A DNA stretch of 64,000 nt from Prosthecobacter sp. SYSU 5D2 (GCF_039655865.1 NZ_JBBYXL010000014.1:1-64000), one strand, 5' to 3'; counted from the stretch's first letter, positions 33,335 to 41,830 are shown. The notes: a model not told the origin generated them from the sequence alone. Numbers and translations: made by a program.

Positions 33335-34825
33335 ATGCATCCAGTCGAGCATCAGATCCTGCAAACTCGCCGTGAGTTTCTCACCACTTCCGCCAATGGC
33401 ATTGGGGCGCTGGCGCTGGGAGCAATGCTGACACAGGAGGGGCTCATCACTCCCGCGACGGCTGGCATCACGCCAGGCATGGATCCGCTGGCACCACGTG
33501 CCCCCCACTTCCCGGCACGGGCCAAGAACTGCATCTTTATCTTCATGGAGGGTGCGCCCTCCCAGATGGACCTCTTTGATCCTAAACCGAAGCTCAACGA
33601 ACTCCACGGCCAGCCGCTGCCGGAGAGCATGACCAAGAATGTCCGCTTTGCCTTCATCAAGAAGGAGACGGCAAGGCTCATGGGCAGCCCTCGCAAATTT
33701 GCCAGGCATGGACAGAGCGGCATGGATTTCAGCGACCTGCTTCCACACATGGCCAAGACAGCGGATGACTGGCTGATGATCCGCAGTCTGCACACGGACC
33801 AGTTTAACCACCATCCCGGCCAGCTTGTGCTGCACACAGGGCGGGCTCAGTTTGGCCTGCCCACGGTCGGCTCCTGGCTCAACTATGGCCTGGGCAGCAG
33901 CAGCAGCAACCTGCCAGGGTATGTGGTGCTCAGCGCAGGCCGCGGGACCAGCGGCGGGGCTTCCCTGTGGCAGAGCGGTTTCCTGCCCAGTTCTTATGCC
34001 GGGGTCCTTTTCCGCAACCAGGGAGAGCCGGTGCTGAATCTGAAAAATCCACCGGGCCTGCCGATGACTTTGCAGCGCCGGGGACTCGATACACTGATGG
34101 AGCTGAACCAGAGCCGCTTTGACCAGTTTCGCGATCCCGAGATCGCCAGCCGCATCGCGGCCTATGAACTGGCCTTCCGCATGCAGTCCGCCGCGCCCGA
34201 GCTAATTGACCTCAAAGATGAGGACCCGAAGACGCTGGAGATGTATGGCGTGAACCGCGAAGACCCGCCCATCAAGGCCCAGCGCGCGGGAGGTCCGGGG
34301 CAGTACAAAGCCTTTGCCACCAACTGCCTGCTCGCACGCCGGATGGTGGAGAGAGGTGTGCGTTTTGTCAGCATCATGCATGCAAGCTGGGACCACCACT
34401 CCAATCTGGATAACGAACTTTCGTACAATGCCGGCATGGCGGACCAGCCCATTGCCTCGCTGCTGAAGGACCTGAAACAGCGGGGCCTGCTGGAGGATAC
34501 GATGATTGTCTGGGGCAGCGAGTTCGGGCGCACCCCCCTCGGGGAAAACCGCAATGGCCGCAGTGACGTCTCCGGGCGTGACCATCACCCCTTTGCCTTC
34601 ACCATGCTGATGGCCGGCGGCGGCATTAAAGGCGGCCAGATCTATGGCGAAACGGACGAAATCGGCTGGAGCATCGTGCGCGACCCGGTGGACATGCACG
34701 ACTTCCACGCCACGCTGCTCAACCAGTTCGGCTTTGACCATCTCCGCCTCACCCACCGATTCCAGGGCCGGGACTTCCGCCTCACCGATGTGGCCGGGCG
34801 GGTGATCAAGGAATGGATCACCTAA
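33335..34825 (+). CDS. DUF1501 Tat-exported protein
   Basis: 496 residues. The N-terminus TRREFLTTSANGIGALALG is a twin-arginine signal. The body matches the DUF1501 family (alkaline-phosphatase/sulfatase-superfamily-like fold): NCIFIFMEGAPSQMDLFDPKP, HHPGQLVLHTG, MIVWGSEFGRTP and GRDHHPFAFTMLMAGGGIKGG. Members are abundant in Planctomycetes and Verrucomicrobia and usually sit next to DUF1549/DUF1553 cytochrome genes. None is adjacent here. It is monocistronic between divergent bactofilin and convergent histidine phosphatase genes. Its reaction is not established. Confidence 0.88.
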   Translation: MHPVEHQILQTRREFLTTSANGIGALALGAMLTQEGLITPATAGITPGMDPLAPRAPHFPARAKNCIFIFMEGAPSQMDLFDPKPKLNELHGQPLPESMTKNVRFAFIKKETARLMGSPRKFARHGQSGMDFSDLLPHMAKTADDWLMIRSLHTDQFNHHPGQLVLHTGRAQFGLPTVGSWLNYGLGSSSSNLPGYVVLSAGRGTSGGASLWQSGFLPSSYAGVLFRNQGEPVLNLKNPPGLPMTLQRRGLDTLMELNQSRFDQFRDPEIASRIAAYELAFRMQSAAPELIDLKDEDPKTLEMYGVNREDPPIKAQRAGGPGQYKAFATNCLLARRMVERGVRFVSIMHASWDHHSNLDNELSYNAGMADQPIASLLKDLKQRGLLEDTMIVWGSEFGRTPLGENRNGRSDVSGRDHHPFAFTMLMAGGGIKGGQIYGETDEIGWSIVRDPVDMHDFHATLLNQFGFDHLRLTHRFQGRDFRLTDVAGRVIKEWIT

Positions 34826-34844
34826 CTAAGTTTGCATAAAACCA

Positions 34845-35516
34845 TCAGTCATCCTTGATGAGTGGCGCATCCGGCACCGTCGGAAACGGCGGGCAGAAGT
34901 TCAGCAGCTCGATCTCAAAGGCATGCTTCTTTTCAGGCTGCACCTCCACGACACTGATGCTGCCGTATTGAATATTGAAGTGCGCCATGTGCTTCAAAGG
35001 CTGCCCGAGCATGAGCGCCAGGATCACCCGGATGATGCCGCCGTGGCAGAACACCGCCACCTGGCGGTGCGGATTGTCCTGAAGGATTTTTAATAAGGCA
35101 GGCTCCACCCGGTCAGCCAGCTCCGTGGCCGTCTCGCCATTGGGTATGCCGACACTGCCGATAATCTCCAGCCAGTCAAAGGCGCTCACGCCAAAGTGCT
35201 CCTGCACCCCCTCCCAGCGATAGCCTGTCCAGTCGCCAAAGTCCACCTCCCGCAGGCTCGGGATAAGGATGGGATCAAGCTGCCGTACCGCTGCCAATGG
35301 AGCAAGAGTCTGCTGCACGCGCAGCATGGGGCTGGCATAGATCGCATCCAGGGGGACATTGGCCAGCCAGCGTGCCACGGCTTCACCATGCTGCCGCCCC
35401 AAGGGAGAAAGACCCATGTCAATGCGGCTGCCGCCAAAGACATTGTGATAACGCTCCTCCACCTCTCCATGACGGATGAGATAGAGCCGGGTGGGATGAT
35501 GCAGCTTCGTTTTCAA
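34845..35516 (-). CDS. Histidine phosphatase (phosphoglycerate mutase-like) family protein
   Basis: 223 residues with the catalytic RHG motif in LYLIRHGEVEERYHN and the later HGG motif in VAVFCHGGIIRVILALMLG. The N-terminal His is the phospho-acceptor. Substrate is unclear; the family includes cofactor-dependent phosphoglycerate mutases, alpha-ribazole phosphatase and phosphosugar phosphatases. The only in-frame start after an upstream stop is TTG at 35516. It follows the P-loop kinase gene by 33 bases on the same strand. Confidence 0.82.
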   Translation of the reverse strand: MKTKLHHPTRLYLIRHGEVEERYHNVFGGSRIDMGLSPLGRQHGEAVARWLANVPLDAIYASPMLRVQQTLAPLAAVRQLDPILIPSLREVDFGDWTGYRWEGVQEHFGVSAFDWLEIIGSVGIPNGETATELADRVEPALLKILQDNPHRQVAVFCHGGIIRVILALMLGQPLKHMAHFNIQYGSISVVEVQPEKKHAFEIELLNFCPPFPTVPDAPLIKDD

Positions 35517-35549
35517 GTGGCCCTTTCATCGTCCAGCAGGGCTGCATGT

Positions 35550-36383
35550 TCAAGACGACATGCGCTTCATCGCGGTCAGCACCGTTCTTGAACAGAGGTC
35601 GGCCGTCACCTGAACATCAAGCCAGGTCGTATCCAGCTTTTCCAGATGAATTCCACGGAGCTGGAGATGCTGGCACACCTGCGGATGACACCGGGCTGTC
35701 TTGAGCTTCCCATTGGCTTCAGCTTTGGCACTGTCAGGTCCTTGAGGAGGCCAATCATCGACCAGTTGCCGGATCTCCTCTTCGGAAAAGGCAGGTTCAC
35801 AGAATTTTTCGCCATACTTGGCCACCAGGTTCCGGCGTTCCTCCACCGTCATCCCCTTCCCCAGTCGCTGAAGTGTTTTACGCACATTCGCAAGACGGCG
35901 TTCGCCTTGATATCGCGCACATTTCTTTTTGCCACGCTCCAGCCGGCGTTTCTCCATGATCTCGGGCTCTGCAACAAGATGCAGGACAAGATCCGGCAGC
36001 AGTTGTCTGGGCAGCATTTCCACATGCTCCGGAAGGACCGGCAGCCGCAGAATGCCCTGGTCCACCAGCACCACCTGAACTCCCTGCTCCATCGCCTTCC
36101 GGGCCAGGCCGATGGTTGAAAAAGATCGTATCCAGCCAGTATAACTGGCAGTGCAAATATGGGCCTGGGTGGTCCTCCACGCGGCCACTAACGAACGTGG
36201 ATTTGTCGCGACCCATGCCCACCGTTTTAACCGCGTCCAGCGGCGCCGGCGGCGCGGCACATTTTTCTCCGGCAAGGCCGCCACGGAATTCTGCCCCAGG
36301 ATTTCCTGGAGCCTGTCTGCAACCAACGCTGACATGGTGGACTTGCCCACCCCGCTGGCACCTGCTAGTTCGACAACGATCAT
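35550..36383 (-). CDS. P-loop kinase-like protein
   Basis: 277 residues from the ATG at 36383. Walker A GASGVGKST lies at residues 8-16, a strand ending VVLVDQG (DxG, as in nucleoside/nucleotide kinases) near ~105, and VLHLVAEPEIMEKRRLERG resembles the lid of a nucleotide-monophosphate kinase. The last ~70 residues have no recognised domain. Substrate unknown. A perfect 8-bp inverted repeat sits 12 bases upstream of the start. It lies between the EEP-family gene and the histidine phosphatase gene on the same strand, so a three-gene unit is possible. Confidence 0.65.
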   Translation of the reverse strand: MIVVELAGASGVGKSTMSALVADRLQEILGQNSVAALPEKNVPRRRRRWTRLKRWAWVATNPRSLVAAWRTTQAHICTASYTGWIRSFSTIGLARKAMEQGVQVVLVDQGILRLPVLPEHVEMLPRQLLPDLVLHLVAEPEIMEKRRLERGKKKCARYQGERRLANVRKTLQRLGKGMTVEERRNLVAKYGEKFCEPAFSEEEIRQLVDDWPPQGPDSAKAEANGKLKTARCHPQVCQHLQLRGIHLEKLDTTWLDVQVTADLCSRTVLTAMKRMSS

Positions 36384-36394
36384 CGGCAAAATGC

Positions 36395-36420
36395 ACCTTT
36401 GTAAAAGGTACGACAAAGGT
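36395..36420 (-). promoter_or_regulatory. Perfect inverted repeat before the P-loop kinase gene
   Basis: ACCTTTGT (36395-36402) and ACAAAGGT (36413-36420) are exact complements separated by ten bases. The element ends 12 bases upstream of the kinase ATG. It could be an operator for a dimeric repressor or a leader hairpin. Confidence 0.45.
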
Positions 36421-36495
36421 ACCCCTGCTGACGGAATTGTCACACCAAAAAATTAGACAAACTCATTTCAAACATTCATGAAACAAGGCTCATCC

Positions 36496-37458
36496 TCATG
36501 GCTGCCACCCCACTTCCAGCTCCTGTGGCCGGTGATCTGACCCCACCTCTGGACCAATACGCCTGCCAGGAATGACAAGAGGTGGAGTGCACAGTGCGTG
36601 ATCAATGGGTAAAGCAAAAAGATTCCGCGCCTGCCAGGTCGGCAGGCTGGAAGCGGCGGGTGAGCGATAATCCAGGCCGGATGGCCGCTGTAAAAGCGTC
36701 ATGCCATGAGACCAGGGCGTGGCATTCAAATCCCCCATCAGCAAGACGGGCAAGTCCAAAGCTGAAACATATTCCCCCAATTTCTGAAGTTGTGCATCCC
36801 TGCTGGCTGCCCATTCAGATCCGATGGGAGGCACCGGATGCACCCCCAAAAGGACCATCTCCCGCCCTTCATGGATCAGCCGGGCATACAGGGTGGGGGT
36901 GGCGGTTTCAGAAGTGGTAAGAACCTGCGGCTCCAGCAAATGCACCCGGCTGTAAACGGCTACGCCAAAATTGTCCGACTGAAGATGCACGTGATGATGG
37001 GGGTGCGTGGCCTTCAGCGGCTCCAAAGCCTGTGCCCAGGCCATGTTCGTCTCTACCAGAAAGATGACATCGGCCCGCGTGGACTGCAGATAATCTAAAA
37101 CACGCTTTTTGTTAGAATTGCCAACTTCCACATTCAGGCTGATCACCCTCAGCCGCCCGCCTTCAGCTTTCGCGAAAGCGGGATCACCCCGTGTGCGATA
37201 CAGTTCCGTCCCGTTCATCAGCAATGAAGCGAAGCATATGGCCAGCACCCAGCGGGCCCGCTTCATGACCAGGCACCACCCGATGCCCAGCAGGCAGATG
37301 CCCCCATACTGCCAGCGGAAGTGGCTGAACAGGTCCAACAGCCAATGCCAATGCCCCAGCAAGCCCAGCCAGATGCCGATAAGTGCCATCAAAAACAGAA
37401 TGTCCACCAGTCCGCTGATCCGCAGGCTGGCAGAAAGGAAGGGCCGCTGGGGGTTCAT
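36496..37458 (-). CDS. Membrane-anchored endonuclease/exonuclease/phosphatase-family protein
   Basis: 320 residues. Three N-terminal hydrophobic helices (~15-90) are followed by an EEP domain (~105-320). Motifs include LRVISLNVEVGNSNK, VIFLVETN with the catalytic Glu, LLMGDLNATPWS (GDxN) and GSDHRPQEL with the terminal His pair. Members hydrolyse phosphodiester or phosphomonoester bonds in nucleic acids, lipids or inositides; the membrane helices favour an extracytoplasmic or lipid substrate. I chose the ATG at 37458 over an upstream TTG. Confidence 0.85.
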   Translation of the reverse strand: MNPQRPFLSASLRISGLVDILFLMALIGIWLGLLGHWHWLLDLFSHFRWQYGGICLLGIGWCLVMKRARWVLAICFASLLMNGTELYRTRGDPAFAKAEGGRLRVISLNVEVGNSNKKRVLDYLQSTRADVIFLVETNMAWAQALEPLKATHPHHHVHLQSDNFGVAVYSRVHLLEPQVLTTSETATPTLYARLIHEGREMVLLGVHPVPPIGSEWAASRDAQLQKLGEYVSALDLPVLLMGDLNATPWSHGMTLLQRPSGLDYRSPAASSLPTWQARNLFALPIDHALCTPPLVIPGRRIGPEVGSDHRPQELEVGWQP

Positions 37459-37499
37459 CAATGAAGGAATCAAGAAAGCCGGAATTGAGCAAGGGGTGG

Positions 37500-37709
37500 T
37501 TAATTTCCACGACGCACCTCGCAGCCATGCAGACCGGCCACCTTGGCCGCCACATCAAACAGAAGAAGATGGTCTGCATTCGGCACAAATATTTTCAAGG
37601 AGATCAAAGTGGCAACCACCTCAAAAGGTCTGCATTCAAGCAGGGCTGCAAGTTTTTTTACAGTGATCTCATCGGCAATCTCGATGATCTTGGATTTCGC
37701 CTGAAGCAC
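37500..37709 (-). CDS. Stand-alone IF-2 N-terminal-domain-like small protein
   Basis: A 69-residue frame starting at GTG. The core EITVKKLAALLECRPFEVV followed by ATLISLKIFVPNAD and VAAKVAGLHGCEVRR has the helical pattern of the IF2_N domain (ITVxxLAxxLxVKxxEVIxxLMxLG...A...GxxV). No GTPase part of IF-2 is present. A preceding frame (37669-37851) overlaps it by 41 bases and looks protein-like, so the two may be one frameshifted gene, or joined by +1 frameshifting around ATT-CCC-GAA. The function of single IF2_N proteins is not established. Confidence 0.6.
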   Translation of the reverse strand: MLQAKSKIIEIADEITVKKLAALLECRPFEVVATLISLKIFVPNADHLLLFDVAAKVAGLHGCEVRRGN

Positions 37710-37851
37710 CTTCTTCGGGAATGGATGCCGGAATTAATAAGTCTGCTGCAGGCGGCTTTTCGAGCGGCAGGTTCAGCACCTCCAGAAGGTCCTTGCACCC
37801 CAATGGCAGTGAGCAGTCCCGCCTGTGGTAGTCCGGTGTAAGGTCAGCCAT
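37669..37851 (-). CDS. Short ORF, probable N-terminal part of the IF2_N-like gene
   Basis: A 60-residue frame with an ATG start, MADLTPDYHRRDCSLPLG then CKDLLEVLNLPLEKPP. It overlaps the IF2_N frame by 41 bases in another register. The sensible composition up to ~residue 45 and the lack of any in-frame start with a ribosome site for the second ORF suggest that a single +1 shift would yield a ~105-residue protein. I recognise no family for this part. Confidence 0.45.
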   Translation of the reverse strand: MADLTPDYHRRDCSLPLGCKDLLEVLNLPLEKPPAADLLIPASIPEEGASGEIQDHRDCR

Positions 37852-37934
37852 GGCAACAGGATGCCACAGAAAGTGTTGTGCAGCGAGGATGATGTGATCT
37901 TTAATGCATCGCGGCGGCTGTTTATTCTTTTGTC

Positions 37935-38735
37935 ATGAATCCAAATTGGGTGGGAATCATTTGTTCCGTGGGGGCTATATTGGCTTTCTTACTCAGCTAT
38001 GCATCAGGGCGCAGGATGCCAGGGAGAAAGCGTGGATGGTATATCTTGCTGACAATGATCCTGGCGGTGCCGGGGGCGAGTTTTGCGGCTTACTATGCGC
38101 ATCTGGTGGAAGTGCCGGGGTGGTATTATGAATTCCGCTCCTGGCGGGGTACGGAAGGGTTGCTCATGTTGATCGGCGTGGCAGGCGGACTCGTCGCAGC
38201 GGACCTGGGGGCAGTGTTCCGGATGCTGGCGCTGCTGGGAGTGGCGGCTTTCGTATCCGTACCGTTTGTGAAGCCTTTCCTGGGACCCTTTCCCGACGGT
38301 GCGCTGCGCGACCTTTGGAGCGGGGACGTGTGCCTGCAAAGCACCTATTCCACCTGCGGCGCGGCAGCGGCTGCGAGCCTGCTGCGCAAGCATGGCCTGG
38401 CGGCAACGGAGGCGGAAATCGCCAAAGAAGCCTATTCCTATCAGGGCGGCACGGAGGTGTGGTACCTGGCCCGCGCCGTGAGGCGGCGTGGCCTGAAAGC
38501 GACGATGCATGTGAGCGATGGAATGCCTGATTTCCTTCACGATATGTCCCGGCCCTTCACGCCATGCATTGTAGGCGTGAAGTTTGGCGGTACAGGACAT
38601 TTCATTGCCCTTCTGAGCCGGGATGGAGATCAGTTTCATGTCGGTGATCCGCTGCGTGGGAGCGAGAAAGTGGATGGGAATGCGCTGAGGGATCGTTACC
38701 GGTATAGCGGCTTTTGGATGGAGGTTGGACCATAA
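37935..38735 (+). CDS. Membrane protein with C39-like cysteine peptidase domain
   Basis: 266 residues. Four N-terminal hydrophobic segments (within ~5-115) precede a C39-peptidase-like domain. Its catalytic set is readable: Q135 and C141 (QSTYSTCGAAAAASLL), H222 (GGTGHFIALL) and D238 (HVGDPL). C39 domains usually cleave double-glycine leader peptides inside ABC exporters, but here there is no ABC domain; the protease faces one side of the membrane alone. No bacteriocin-like substrate or transporter is adjacent. A -10-like TTTATT ends eight bases before the ATG. A good terminator follows the gene. Confidence 0.78.
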   Translation: MNPNWVGIICSVGAILAFLLSYASGRRMPGRKRGWYILLTMILAVPGASFAAYYAHLVEVPGWYYEFRSWRGTEGLLMLIGVAGGLVAADLGAVFRMLALLGVAAFVSVPFVKPFLGPFPDGALRDLWSGDVCLQSTYSTCGAAAAASLLRKHGLAATEAEIAKEAYSYQGGTEVWYLARAVRRRGLKATMHVSDGMPDFLHDMSRPFTPCIVGVKFGGTGHFIALLSRDGDQFHVGDPLRGSEKVDGNALRDRYRYSGFWMEVGP

Positions 38736-38785
38736 TATTTTATGATGCAATAGAGCATTGTGGGCGTACAGTGATCTTTGGGTCC

Positions 38786-38820
38786 CATCACTCGGAGAGT
38801 GATGAAAACTTTCTTTACTT
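38786..38820 (+). terminator. Rho-independent terminator of the C39 peptidase gene
   Basis: CATCACTC-GGA-GAGTGATG is a perfect 8-bp stem with a three-base loop (38786-38804). It is followed by AAAAC and then the T-rich CTTTCTTTACTTTTT, which overlaps the 3' end of the convergent tex gene. Confidence 0.65.
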
Positions 38821-41205
38821 TTTGCCCTTCTGGCTCGCAGCAGTGAACCAGTCGCCACCACCGCCACCGAAGGGATTGCCCATGCCGCCACCTCCGCCAG
38901 AGCTGCTGCGATTCCCGCCTCCACCACCGCTGCTGAAGCTGCGGTTGCCACCGCCCTGGCCTCCACCGCCCTGCCCGGCTGGACGGGGACCGCCGGAGCC
39001 GGTCTTTTTCTCGAAGTCGGGCTTGGACTTCATGCTGAGGGCGATGCGCTTGCGCTGGATGTCCACTTCGGTGACGGTAACCATGACCTTTTGGGCGACC
39101 TTCACGACTTCGGCGGCATCGCGTACAAAAGTATCACTGAGCTGGCTGACGTGGACAAGGCCGTCCTGATGCACGCCAATGTCCACGAAGGCACCAAAGG
39201 CAGTGACGTTGGTGACGATACCGGGCAGCTTCATGCCGACGGTGAGGTCCTTCATGTCGTTGACCCCTTCGGCAAAGTTGAAGATCTCAAACTGCTTGCG
39301 GGGGTCGCGGCCGGGTTTGGCCAGCTCGTTCATGATGTCCTGGAGGGTCGGCAGACCGACGTCTTCGCTGACATACTTTTTCAAATCCAGCTTCTGGCGC
39401 AGCTCGGCCTTCTGCATGAGATCGGCGACGGTGCAGCCAAGATCGGCGGCCATCTTTTCCACGAGGGGGTAACGCTCCGGGTGGACGGCACTGGCATCGA
39501 GGGGATTGATGGCTCCGCGAATGCGGAGGAATCCGGCGGCCTGCTCGAAGGCTTTGTCGCCGAGGCGGGGCACCTTGAGGAGGTCCTTACGGGTCTTGAA
39601 CGGGCCGTTTTCATTGCGAAAGGCGACGATGTTTCCCGCATGGGTGCTGTTGAGGCCGGAGACGTAGCTGAGGAGCTGCTTGCTGGCGGTATTCACCTCT
39701 ACACCGACGCCGTTCACGGCGCTGATGACGACGTTGTCCAGGCTGCCTTTGAGCTGGTTTTGATCCACGTCATGCTGATACTGGCCCACACCGATGGACT
39801 TGGGGTCCAGCTTCACCAGCTCGGCCAGCGGATCCATGAGACGGCGGGCGATGGACACCGCGCCGCGCACGGTGATGTCGTGATTGGGAAACTCCTCGCG
39901 GGCGACTTCGCTGGCGCTGTAAATGGAGGCACCGCTTTCATTCACCATGAGGACGGGGATGGACTTGGGCACGCCGATCTTGTTGATAAACGCTTCCGTT
40001 TCGCGGCTGGCGGTGCCGTTGCCGATGGCGAAGGCCTCGATTTTGTAACGCTCCACCAGGTTTAGGATAAGCGTCTTGGCCTGCATGAGGCTGTTGCCCT
40101 CGCCTAACAAATAGATGACATCATTGAACAGGAGCTGGCCTTGGGCATCCAGGACGACGACCTTGCAACCGGTGCGGAAGCCGGGGTCAATGCCGAGGAC
40201 GCGCTTCTGGCCTAGAGGAGCCGCCAGCAGCAGCTCGCGCAAGTTGTCGGCAAAGACACGCACGGCTTCACCATCGGCCTTCTTTTTGGATTCCAGGCGG
40301 GTTTCGGTCTCCATGCTGCTGCTGAGCAGACGCTTGTAGCTGTCGGCACAGGCCAGCTTCATCTGGTCGGAGCAGGCATTGGCCCCTTTCACAAACATGT
40401 TGGTCAGGATCTGCGTGCCGGCATCTTCCGGGGGGCTGATGCGCATGAGCAAGAAGCCTTCTTTTTCCCCACGGCGGATGGCCAGCATGCGGTGGGAGGG
40501 GATGGATTTCAGCGGCTCGGACCAGTCGAAGTAGTCGCGGAACTTCTGCGCATCTTCTTCCTTCTCTTTGCCATACATGACCTTGGAGACGACGGTGCTC
40601 TGTTCGCTGAACAGCTTGCGCAGGGCGGCACGGGCATCTGCGTGGTCGCTGATGCGCTCGGCGATGATGTCGCGGGCACCGCTGAGGGCCTCGGCGGCGT
40701 CCTTGACCTTCAGTTCCTCGGTTTCCGCATCCGGATTCACAAACTTGGCCGCCTCACCGTCCAGGTCCACGCCGTGGGTGAAAAGATTTGCTTCGATGAA
40801 ATCCGCCAGCGGCTCCAGCCCCTTTTCCTTGGCAATGGTGGCACGGGTGCGGCGCTTGGGGCGGAAGGGGGCAAAGATGTCCTCCAGGGAGTTCATGGTC
40901 TCCGCTTTGTCAATCTTGGCGCGCAGCACATCCGTCATCAGATTACGCTCTTCCAGGGACTTTACGATGGCCGCCCGGCGGTCATCCAGCGCCACGAGCT
41001 GGTCCATGCGATCCTTCACATTTTGAATCTGCACCTCATCCATGGAGCCTGTGGCCTCTTTACGATACCGGGCGATGAAGGGCACGGTGGCCCCATCCGC
41101 GAAGAGCTGCGCCGTGGCTCCTACCTGAATGGCCCGCAGGCCCAGTTCCTTGGCGACGCGTTCGACGTGGGCGATGTTGATTTTGAGTTCGGTGGCAGCA
41201 GACAT
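38815..41205 (-). CDS. tex: Tex-family RNA-binding transcription accessory protein
   Basis: 796 residues, close to the usual ~780. An N-terminal helical region contains FIARYRKEATGSMDEVQI, a YqgF-like RNase-H fold contains VLGIDPGFRTGCKVVVLD, a helix-hairpin-helix pair follows near SYVSGLNSTHAGNIVAFR, and the S1 RNA-binding domain (~650-725) contains LPGIVTNVTAFGAFVDIG. The last ~60 residues are an unusual Gly/Ser-rich tail with three GGGGG runs ending WFTAASQKGKK. Tex binds RNA and influences transcription and fitness in several pathogens. Monocistronic, with its own intergenic region upstream. Confidence 0.95.
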   Translation of the reverse strand: MSAATELKINIAHVERVAKELGLRAIQVGATAQLFADGATVPFIARYRKEATGSMDEVQIQNVKDRMDQLVALDDRRAAIVKSLEERNLMTDVLRAKIDKAETMNSLEDIFAPFRPKRRTRATIAKEKGLEPLADFIEANLFTHGVDLDGEAAKFVNPDAETEELKVKDAAEALSGARDIIAERISDHADARAALRKLFSEQSTVVSKVMYGKEKEEDAQKFRDYFDWSEPLKSIPSHRMLAIRRGEKEGFLLMRISPPEDAGTQILTNMFVKGANACSDQMKLACADSYKRLLSSSMETETRLESKKKADGEAVRVFADNLRELLLAAPLGQKRVLGIDPGFRTGCKVVVLDAQGQLLFNDVIYLLGEGNSLMQAKTLILNLVERYKIEAFAIGNGTASRETEAFINKIGVPKSIPVLMVNESGASIYSASEVAREEFPNHDITVRGAVSIARRLMDPLAELVKLDPKSIGVGQYQHDVDQNQLKGSLDNVVISAVNGVGVEVNTASKQLLSYVSGLNSTHAGNIVAFRNENGPFKTRKDLLKVPRLGDKAFEQAAGFLRIRGAINPLDASAVHPERYPLVEKMAADLGCTVADLMQKAELRQKLDLKKYVSEDVGLPTLQDIMNELAKPGRDPRKQFEIFNFAEGVNDMKDLTVGMKLPGIVTNVTAFGAFVDIGVHQDGLVHVSQLSDTFVRDAAEVVKVAQKVMVTVTEVDIQRKRIALSMKSKPDFEKKTGSGGPRPAGQGGGGQGGGNRSFSSGGGGGNRSSSGGGGGMGNPFGGGGGDWFTAASQKGKK

Positions 41206-41316
41206 GGTTAGAAAGTGGAAATCTGAAAACTGGAAGGGATGTCTGAGTTAGCGAATGGGGTATCCAGGGCAACCCTGGAGCACGTTTCAGGCGAAACTTT
41301 TGTTTGAGCCTAATGC

Positions 41317-41347
41317 TTGACAACGCCCGTCCGCTTCCCGCGATAAT
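41317..41347 (+). promoter_or_regulatory. Promoter of the PNPOx-like gene, near-leaderless
   Basis: Perfect TTGACA (41317-41322), 19-base spacer, GATAAT (41342-41347, five of six). Eight bases separate the -10 from the ATG, the same spacing as in the bactofilin promoter. Confidence 0.55.
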
Positions 41348-41355
41348 GCGTCCGC

Positions 41356-41790
41356 ATGCCCCAGCCCGCCCCTATCAACCCTGCCGATCTCCCTGTTTTG
41401 GCCCTGGCCACCATGAAAGCCGCTAAATTCCCCGTCCTCGCGACCATGAATGGCGACCAGCCCCGTGTGCGCCCGGTCTCTCCTGTAAAAACCGACGGTT
41501 TCATCATCTATGTCGCCAATCTCCGCCGCTATGGCAAAACCGCCGAGCTCGCCGCCAACCCAAAGGCCGAGCTCTGCTACACCGACGACGACCACAATCA
41601 GGTCCGAATCACCGCCACGTCAGAAATTCTCACGGACCGTCCTTTAATCGAAGACATCTGGAACAGCAATCCCCTGCTCCGCACCTACCTCCGCGATATC
41701 AACAACCCGGAGCTCATCATTTACAAGTTCACTCCGAACCGGGTCCGATACATGAAGGAATGGGCATTGGAGTATTGGGAAGTGCAATGA
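41356..41790 (+). CDS. Pyridoxamine 5'-phosphate oxidase-family (FMN-binding split barrel) protein
   Basis: 144 residues with the split-barrel pattern: FPVLATMNGDQPRVRPVSP, FIIYVANLRRYGKTAELAANP and AELCYTDDDHNQVRITATSE. It probably binds a flavin (FMN or F420-type families share this fold) and reduces or senses small molecules; true PNPOx activity is unlikely at this length. No partner genes are adjacent. It converges on the CbiX gene. Confidence 0.8.
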   Translation: MPQPAPINPADLPVLALATMKAAKFPVLATMNGDQPRVRPVSPVKTDGFIIYVANLRRYGKTAELAANPKAELCYTDDDHNQVRITATSEILTDRPLIEDIWNSNPLLRTYLRDINNPELIIYKFTPNRVRYMKEWALEYWEVQ

Positions 41791-41830
41791 CCTCATAATG
41801 AGCCGTGCTCGCTCGCAGGGATCGGCCTGA

